Source of the DNA: Ascochyta rabiei | Lineage: Eukaryota; Ascomycota; Dothideomycetes; Pleosporales; Didymellaceae | Assembly: GCF_004011695.2 (NCBI RefSeq) | Contig: NC_082415.1 | Coordinates: 868,001 to 932,000 of the forward strand | Length of the DNA: 64,000 bases | Reading direction: 5' to 3' | Shown here: in pieces, positions 56,545 to 64,000 of the stretch | Position numbering within the stretch: position 1 is the stretch's first letter | How the letters are laid out: each line of letters begins with the position of its first letter | The notes under the pieces: model-generated | Databases searched by the model: none | Told to the model about the DNA's origin: nothing | Seen by the model: the letters and a program-made list of their open reading frames with translations, nothing else | Program-made: the position numbers and the translations under genes

Positions 56545-57231
56545 GTTGCTGGAGGTGTGTGTCTGGAAGAAGAAGAACAGACTGGGTGCATGTGGGTGTG
56601 CATGTGCAATGAATGGCAGGGCGACAGCTAAACACGGGGAGCGTCGAGCATTCTCCTCGAACCGAGGCATAGATAGCTGGCCCAATACGGACGCACTGCC
56701 GTAGAAAGGCCGACAGCGCAGTCCAACATTGAACCTGTGGACGGTCAGGGGCAGAGGGCACATGCGTTGGTCCCCAGCAGCGGGCGGTGCTGGGATTTGC
56801 AGGTCTTGGACGGCCCGTGTGGACTGCAGTCTTGCTTCATGGCTGGCCTGGGTGCCTGGGTGGTAGGGGCAGGACACGGCTGACTAACGGACGATCGGGC
56901 AAAGAGGCGCTTCCCCGTATTGGGCGGCGCGGATGACGTCCACGCATGTGTTCCTGGATTGCGTGCCAAAGCGTGCCGAGTCCAATGTGCGCCGCTGCGC
57001 TCCCTCCTGCACATCCTCGATCCTCGATCCACGAGCCACGAGCCAGCGCCCGAGGCCGTTCTTCGCGTCTGCCAGCGCCCGAGGCCGTTCTTCGCGTCTG
57101 CCAGCGCCCGAGGCCGTTCTTCGCGTCTGCCACCGCCCGACCGCCGCCGCGACGTGGATTGTGGATTGAGATTGACATGTCGCGAGCCGCCGCCGCCTGA
57201 TCCACTGCCTCCCGACTCTGGACCTCGCACC
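56545..57231. promoter_or_regulatory. Divergent intergenic region between thioesterase and DIP2-like gene
   Basis: With the minisatellite, this segment separates two genes that start in opposite directions (56278 minus and 57232 plus). It contains a 29-bp unit repeated three times (57042-57128), close to the plus-strand start. It could be a shared promoter; no specific factor site is claimed. Confidence 0.55.
57042..57128. repeat. 29-bp tandem repeat x 3
   Basis: Three exact copies of a unit beginning GCCAGCGCCCGAGGCCGTTC, followed by a partial fourth, in the likely 5' UTR of the DIP2-like gene. Confidence 0.92.
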
Positions 57232-60200
57232 ATGGCGGACACGCACCCCGAGCTGCAGGCGAAGCTGCACGCGCTGGACCACGAGCTGGAAGAGGGCGAC
57301 ATTACGCAGAAAGGGTCCGTCACCGCCTTCCCCACACCAGCTTGCACGTCCCGTCACGCCCCGTCACGCCCGTCGAGGCTCGTCACGTCCCCCGTCCCCC
57401 GCCGCACGTCCAGCACGCCCAGCACGTCCTGCACGCCCAGCACGCCTGCACGCCCAGCACGCCTGCACGCCTGCACATCTCAACGCCTGCACGCCTGCAC
57501 ATCTCAACGCCTGCACGCCTGCACATCTCAACGCCTGCACGCCTGCACACCTACACGCCTGCACACCTGCACACCTGCACACCTGCACACCTACACACCT
57601 ACACGCCTGCACATCTGCGCTAACGACCCGCACAGCTACGAGAAGCGCAGGACCGTCCTCCTGTCGCAGTACCTGGGCCCCGACCACGCCGCCCAGCTGC
57701 AACACGACCTGCGCCAGAGCCCGCCCCAGAGCGAGGGCCCCGCCTCGCGCACCGCTTCGCGCACCGCCTCGCTCGCTGCCCTCTCTGGCCCCCAGGGCCC
57801 CGCCGTGGACCCCCGCGCCAGCATTGCCTCGTCCACCTTCGAGTATGCGCCCCCCTCCACCACCGCTGCCCCCGCGGCCACCACCCAGTACATGGCCTAC
57901 CCGCCCAGCCAGGTCGGCCGCTTCCAGGAGAGGCAGCTGGGCCTGCGCACCCCCTCGCTGCAGCGCGCCCCCTCCCAGGGCAGCGAGACCTTCCTCCCGC
58001 GCCCCCAGACGCCCGAGTACGGCTACTCGCGCGAAGGCACCATGATGGGCGCCAACTACGCCTTCAACCCGGACACCCAGCAGGCCTACGACCCCGCCTT
58101 CCCCGACCCCGGCGCCGATGCGAGCCGCCGGAGCACCATGCTCGATGTCAACCAGGGCTACTTCTCCGACTTCACCGGCCAGCAGATGCAGGACCAGCCC
58201 GACGCCTACGGGGGCCCCAACCGCTACTCCTCTGGCGACGCCTTCTCCCCCACCGCCGCCCTGCCCCCGCCCATGATGAACCCCGGCGATCTCCCCCACG
58301 GCGCCGTCATCCAGACCATGATGCCTCTCGAGCCGCGAGACCTGCCCTTTGACGTATACGACCCGCACAACCCAAACATCCAAATGTCAAAGTTCGACAA
58401 CATTGGCGCCGTCCTTCGCCACCGAGGCCGCACGCAGCCACGCCAAACCGCCTTCTGGGTGCTCGACGCAAAGGGCAAGGAGACGGCCTCGATTTCTTGG
58501 GAGAAGGTCGCAAGTCGCGCCGAGAAGGTGGCCAAAGTCATCAAGGACAAGAGCAACCTGTATCGAGGCGACAGGGTCGCACTGGTCTACAGAGACACCG
58601 AGGTGATCGAGTTCGTCGTCGCTCTGCTGGGCTGCTTCATCGCTGGCGTTGTCGCAGTGCCCATCAACAGCGTCGACGACTACCAAAAGCTCATTCTTCT
58701 CCTGACCACCACACAAGCGCATCTCGCCCTGACCACCGACAACAACCTGAAGGCTTTCCACCGCGACATAAGCCAGAACCGCCTGAAGTGGCCTAGTGGG
58801 GTCGAGTGGTGGAAGACAAACGAGTTTGGCAGTCACCACCCTAAGAAGCACGACGACACAGCGACGCTGCAGGTCCCAGAAGTGGCCTACATTGAGTTCT
58901 CACGCGCCCCGACTGGCGACTTGCGAGGTGTCGTCCTCAGCCATCGCACCATCATGCACCAAATGGCCTGCGTCAGCGCAATCGTCTCCACCATTCCCAC
59001 CGGGCGCGAGACCTCGGACACCTTCAGCGGCAATCTGCGCGACAAGAATGGCAAGTTCATTGCCCCTCCCTCTCGAACATCGCCTACCGAGGTGATTCTC
59101 AGTTACCTCGACCCGCGCGAGAGCGCAGGCATGATCTTGGGCGTTCTCTATGCCGTCTACGGCGGACACACCACCGTCTGGCTGGAACCCCCGACCATGG
59201 AGACGCCTGGTCTCTACGCCCATCTCATCACCAAATACAAGGCGACTATTCTGATTGCAGACTACCCAGGCCTGAAGCGTGCTGCCTACAACTACCAGCA
59301 GGATCCAATGGCTACCCGCAACTACAAGAAGAACGCAGATCCCAACTTTGGCTCAGTCAAGATATGCCTCATCGATACCTTGACCGTGGACTGCGAGTTC
59401 CACGACATCCTAGGTGATCGCTGGTTCAGGCCGCTGCGGAACCCAAGAGGCCGCGAGCTCATTGCCCCGATGCTGTGCTTACCGGAGCATGGCGGTATGA
59501 TTGTCTCTGTCCGCGATTGGCTGGGCGGCGAAGAACGTATGGGCTGCCCGTTGAGCATCGAGGAAGATTACGAAGAGGACGACGACAAAGGGGTGGAGAA
59601 CAACACCAACGGCTATTCCAGCTTGATCGGCGGTGGCACGACCAACAAGAAGTCCAAGCAGAAGAAGAGCCGCAATGAGCTGCTAGAGATACTGCTGGAC
59701 AAGGAAGCGCTCAAGATGAACGAAATCGTCGTGGTAGCTATTGGAGAGGAAGCCAGCAAGCGCGCAAATGAGCCAGGTACCATGAGGGTGGGAGCCTTCG
59801 GATATCCCATCCCAGATGCAACGCTTGCTGTGGTAGACCCAGAAACCAACCTTCTCTGCTCTCCCTATTCCGTGGGAGAGATCTGGGTCGACTCGCCATC
59901 ACTCTCGGGCGGGTTCTGGCAGCTGCAGAAGCACACCGAGACCATCTTCCACGCTCGTCCGTACCGGTTCGTCGAAGGAAGCCCAACCCCACAGTTGCTG
60001 GAGCTTGAGTTCCTTCGCACAGGGCTTCTCGGCTGCGTAGTCGAAGGTAAGATCTTCGTACTCGGGCTCTACGAGGACAGGATACGTCAAAGAGTCGAGT
60101 GGGTTGAGCACGGTGTTTTGGAGGCCGAGCACCGCTACTTCTTCGTGCAACACCTGGTCACCAGCATCATGAAGTCGGTGCCTAAGATTTACGATTGGTA

Positions 60201-63078
60201 GGTCGGATGATCACGTGTCCATGATCACTGCTAATGCGCTGCAGCTCGGCTTTCGATTCCTACGTCAATGGCGAGTATTTGCCGATTATCCTGATTGAGA
60301 CCCAGGCTGCATCGACAGCGCCGACCAACCCAGGAGGGCCACCCCAGCAGCTCGATGTGCCTTTCTTGGACTCGCTGTCGGAACGCTGCATGGAGGTCCT
60401 GTATCAAGAGCACCATCTCAGAGTGTACTGTGTAATGATCACAGCACCCAACACCCTTCCCCGAGTCATGAAGAACGGCAGACGTGAGATTGGCAACATG
60501 CTCTGCCGCAGAGAGTTCGACAATGGTTCGCTTCCCTGCGTTCATGTCAAATTCGGCGTAGAACGATCCGTGCAGAACATCGCCCTAGGTGATGACCCTG
60601 CTGGCGGGATGTGGTCCTACGACGCGTCCATGGCTCGACAGCAATACCTCATGATGCAGGACAAGCAATACTCTGGAGTGGATCATCGGGAAGTCGTCAT
60701 CGACGATCGCACGTCAACACCACTCAATCAGTTTTCGAACATCCACGACCTCATGCAATGGCGTGTGTCACGTCAGGCGGAGGAGCTTGCCTACTGTACC
60801 ATCGATGGCAGAGGCAAAGAGGGCAAGGGCGTCAACTGGAAGAAGTTCGACCAAAAGGTCGCCGGTGTCGCCATGTACCTCAAGAACAAGGTCAAGGTCC
60901 AGCCTGGCGACCATCTCTTGCTCATGTACACGCACTCCGAGGACTTTGTGTACGCGGTGCACGCCTGTTTCGTACTGGGCGCTGTCGCCATTCCCATGGC
61001 GCCCATTGACCAGAACAGGCTCAACGAAGATGCACCGGCCTTGCTCCACATTGTCGCCGACTTCAAAATCAAGGCGCTTCTGGTCAATGTTGATGTCGAT
61101 CATCTCATGAAGGTCAAGCAGGTCTCCCAACACATCAAGCAATCCGCGGCCATTCTGAAGGTCAACATACCGCACATCTACAACACGACAAAGCCACCTA
61201 AGCAGTCAAGCGGATGTCGTGATTTGGGCCTGACCATTAGACCTGCTTGGGTCCAAGCCGGTTATCCAGTCCTCGTCTGGACGTACTGGACGCCAGACCA
61301 GCGGCGTGTCGCAGTGCAACTAGGGCACAACAATATCATGGCTCTCTGCAAGGTTCAGAAGGAGACTTGCCAGATGACCAGCACAAGGCCGGTGCTTGGA
61401 TGTGTGCGAAGTACCGTTGGTCTGGGATTCATTCATACCTGCATCATGGGCATCTTCCTCGCTGCACCCACCTACCTCGTCTCGCCGGTCGACTTTGCCC
61501 AAAACCCGAATCTTTTGTTCCAAACCATGTCGAGATACAAGATCAAGGATGCATATGCAACAAGCCAGATGCTGGACCACGCCATAGCACGAGGCGCGGG
61601 CAAGGCAATGCATCTTCACGAGCTGAAGAATCTAATGATTGCGACCGACGGCCGACCTCGGGTCGATGTTTGTGAGTATTGCTATCGAAACATTTTCAGC
61701 AAGCGCTTACCCACTCTTAGACCAACGGTGCCGCGTACACTTCGCACCCGGCGGGCTCGACCGAACAGCCATCAACACGGTGTATTCGCACGTTTTGAAT
61801 CCCATGGTCGCGTCGCGATCTTACATGTGTATTGAGCCGATCGAGCTGCATCTCGACGTCAACGCGTTACGACGCGGACTCATCATGCCAGTCGACCCAG
61901 ATGTCGAGTCGAACGCTCTGCAAGTGCAAGACTCTGGCATGGTGCCTGTGAGCACACAGATTAGCATCGTCAACCCCGAGACCAACCAGCTGTGTCTAGT
62001 TGGTGAATACGGTGAGATCTGGGTACAGTCCGAGGCAAATGCACACAGCTTCTATGGCTCTAAAGACCGGCTCGATGCGGAGCGATTTAATGGGAGGACC
62101 CTTGACGGGGACCCGAACGTCAGATACGTCCGTACTGGAGATCTTGGATTCCTGCACAATGTAACAAGACCTATCGGTCCTGGTGGAGCACCGGTGGACA
62201 TGCAGGTCCTGTTCGTACTTGGCAGTATAGGCGACACTTTCGATGTTAACGGCTTGAACCACTTCAGCATGGACATCGAACAGTCAGTTGAACGCTGCCA
62301 CCGGAACATCATTCCCGCAGGCTGCGCTGTGTTCCAGGCTGGGGGTCTGGTTGTTGTCGTCGTGGAGATTTTCCGTCGCAACTTCCTCGCATCTATGGTC
62401 CCTGTCATTGTCAACGCTGTCCTCAATGAGCATCAGCTTGTCATTGACATTGTTGCTTTTGTTTCAAAGGGCGACTTCCACCGCTCGCGACTCGGCGAGA
62501 AACAGAGGGGCAAGATCCTCGCAGGCTGGGTTACGCGCAAGATGCGCACCATTGCCCAATACAGCATCCGCGATCCCAATGGGTCTGATGTGCAGATGAT
62601 TAGTGAAGAGCCCGTCGGGCGAACAAGCACATCAACCTTCATGCGAGGCCCAGCCAGCACTAAGGGGTCCCTGCGCGCAAGCAGCACTCTTGGTCTCACT
62701 GCGCAAGCGCAACTCAACAGCATGCACCTTTCGCATCGCACCTCTATGCAGGAGCTGTCCGCACAGCAGCAGTACCCGCCTGGCATCGCCGAAATGTCAG
62801 CGCAGCCAGATCAAAGCTACGGCAACTATCCACCCCAACAGGACATCTCGGAGCTAGAAACTCGAGCACAATCTCTGTCTCTCAATCCCAACCACTCCAC
62901 TTCTTCGTTCGAAGAAGGCGATAGAAATGAGCGGACACCTACAGACCAAAGGCGCGAGCTCTTGCCCAATCTGCAGCAGGATCCCTTGATGGACTACTCG
63001 CCCATTGACCCAGCGGGCGCGGGTGTATTCGACAGTCCAGTCGACGGCCCTGCCCACGGCGGACACTACCATCACCAA

Positions 63079-63110
<32 letters not shown>

Positions 63111-63462
63111 TCAACAGCAGCACCCACTTGAGCAACACAACGAGCCAATCCCGAGCATCCTGAGGGTGGGCAGCGCCAAGCCTGAAGAGCCACTGCAGTA
63201 CCAGCCCATGCAGTACCAGCCCATGCAGTACCAGCAGTACCAGCCCGAACCCCAACACCAGCAGTACCAACAGTACCAGCCGCAGCACGACGAGCTGCGG
63301 CGGCAGTACTCCAGCGAGGACGACGAATACGGGCGGGCGGGCGGCGGCGGCGGCGGGCTGCGCGTCGCGAATCGAGACTCGACCGCCAGCAACGACAGCT
63401 GGACGCGCGACGCGCTCGCGCAGATGAACTTTGCGGGCTCGTCGCCCGGGCAGGCCAAGTGA
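57232..63462 (+). CDS. DIP2/Cmr2-like protein with tandem acyl-adenylating domains
   Basis: Four exons: 57232-57314, 57636-60197, 60245-61671 and 61721-63462, giving 1937 residues. N-terminus MADTHPELQAKLHALDHELE and, after splice 1, YEKRRTVLLSQYLG form the DMAP1-binding domain (about residues 3-42). A Pro/Ser/Gln-rich linker follows, then adenylation-like domain 1 (about 215-880; GDRVALVYRDTEVIEFVVAL; the usual P-loop is replaced by YIEFSRAPTGDLRGVVLSH). Splice 2 gives KIYDCSAFDSYVNGEYLPI. Adenylation-like domain 2 (about 1030-1670) has GDHLLLMYTHSEDFVYAVHA and, after splice 3, VYQRCRVHFAPGGLDRTAIN. The tail has polyGln and QYQPMQYQPMQYQ repeats. DIP2 proteins resemble bacterial fatty acyl-AMP ligases and, in yeast and animals, control certain diacylglycerol species. 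The start ATG matches the family N-terminus. Confidence 0.93.
57315..57635 (+). other. 321-nt first intron of DIP2-like gene, filled with minisatellite
   Basis: Donor GTCCGT, acceptor CACAG with a CTAAC branch site 15 nt upstream. The intron is six times longer than its neighbours, is a multiple of three, has no stop in the flanking frame, and contains a 24-bp unit in four copies (57461-57556) plus shorter CACACCTG-like repeats. I treat it as an intron because it interrupts the DMAP1-binding domain. Confidence 0.8.
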
Positions 63463-64000
63463 GGTGTTGAAGTCCATCCTAGACGGAGCCATGTTGGATG
63501 TTGTAAACTAGGTAGTCGTGCGTGAGATGAGCACAGAACGTAGACGAACAGCCGAGTTGGTAGAAAGCGAAGCGAAGTGCGAGATATGGCGTTGAATCGA
63601 ACAAACATTTTTATTCCTGTTTATTCCCTTTATTGCTATACCCCATGGACGCGATCCACGTTCATCATGCCGGTGTAGTTTTTTTTCTTTTTTGGTTTTT
63701 TTTTTTTCTTTGGTTGTTCTTGATCCCAGAAGCCCAACCCCGGAAAGGAAGAACGAAAAAAAAAAAAAGAGATGAAAGAAAAAATACAGTGCATGCACTT
63801 CCACACTCGCCCGCGCTGCGTACGCACCCAGAAAGAGGCACGACGGGGGCTGGTGGACTGTGAGCGAGGACGAGTGCGAATAGCAGTGCAGCGAGTGCGA
63901 ATAGCAGTGCAGCGAGCGCAAATAGCAGTGCAGCGAGCAAGAGTGGGAGCGAGGACCAGAACCAGCGAGTCGACTGCACCCGCACAGCGCCGTCCTGGTC
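63463..64000. other. 3' flank of the DIP2-like gene
   Basis: Homopolymer T and A tracts near 63680-63780 and a 21-bp unit repeated three times at 63871-63933 (AATAGCAGTGCAGCGAG core). No gene recognised before the window ends. Confidence 0.55.

Noticed and set aside
55811..56704. Long frames of Val-Lys-Arg, Glu-Gly, His-Pro-Leu or Phe-Thr-Leu repeats on both strands
   Set aside because: All are readings of the same 9-bp minisatellite (56320-56544), which is open in every frame; only the thioesterase downstream of it has family motifs.
57364..58383. 339-codon minus-strand Val/Gly/Cys-rich frame opposite the DIP2-like gene
   Set aside because: Shadow of GC-rich coding and minisatellite sequence; the plus strand carries the DMAP1-binding and adenylation domains.
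1..64000. tRNA or rRNA genes
   Set aside because: No convincing A/B-box pairs or rRNA sequence were seen by eye; a tRNAscan run would be decisive.

Overview
The window is nuclear DNA of a filamentous ascomycete (Pezizomycotina). Three things support this: genes with short introns of about 46-60 nt (GTAAGT-like donor, CTNAC-like branch site, YAG acceptor); a gene complement of con-10, DML1/Misato, a fungal Zn2Cys6 regulator, a DIP2/Cmr2-type double adenylation protein and a copper-oxygenase-like secreted protein; and an AT-rich transposon island whose sequence carries the C-to-T/G-to-A signature of repeat-induced point mutation (RIP). A dothideomycete fits best, but this is inferred from general character, not from a marker. 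All exon structures were assembled by hand from splice signals, frame continuity and family motifs.

Layout. 0.5-5.4 kb: a Spd1/Dif1-like ribonucleotide reductase inhibitor and DML1. 6.5-18.1 kb: a nested, RIP-degraded island. It holds a Fot1/pogo-type DNA transposon relic (6521-8384), a complete but dead Ty3/gypsy chromovirus with 155-bp LTRs and intact ATCCC target duplications (8844-15990, minus), a pair of 168-bp direct repeats, and a 434-bp hairpin MITE with the same termini as the Fot1 relic. An old inverted repeat (8615-8667 / 18050-18104) brackets most of this. 19.5-35.6 kb: secreted and small proteins, namely a GPI-anchored Pro/Tyr-rich wall protein, an AA11-like LPMO, a two-exon con-10 gene, two neighbouring small Cys-containing paralogs, a secreted or anchored surface protein, a RING-H2 protein and a PI-PLC-like phosphodiesterase. 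36-49 kb: a short-chain dehydrogenase, a sugar transporter, a SAC/hSac2 phosphoinositide phosphatase, a probable HET-protein remnant, a disordered protein and a DAL5-type anion:cation symporter. 50-63.5 kb: mitochondrial succinyl-CoA:3-ketoacid CoA-transferase, a Zn2Cys6 transcription factor, an acyl-CoA thioesterase and, divergent from it, the 1937-residue DIP2-like protein.

Themes. CoA and lipid metabolism recurs at the right end (SCOT, acyl-CoA thioesterase, DIP2-like adenylation protein; PI-PLC-like and SAC phosphatase further left), but the genes look like ordinary neighbours rather than a biosynthetic cluster: there is no backbone enzyme with a tailoring set. Several genes carry minisatellites in or beside them: a 225-bp exact duplication in the wall protein, a 25-copy 9-bp array upstream of the thioesterase, and a repeat-filled 321-nt intron in the DIP2-like gene that is open in frame. 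I recognise no complete new defence or mobile system. The best candidates for something undescribed are the Fot1/MITE pair with tandemly repeated motifs inside their inverted repeats, the unexplained 1.9 kb between the chromodomain and the 3' LTR of the chromovirus, and the C-terminal Cys domain of the LPMO.
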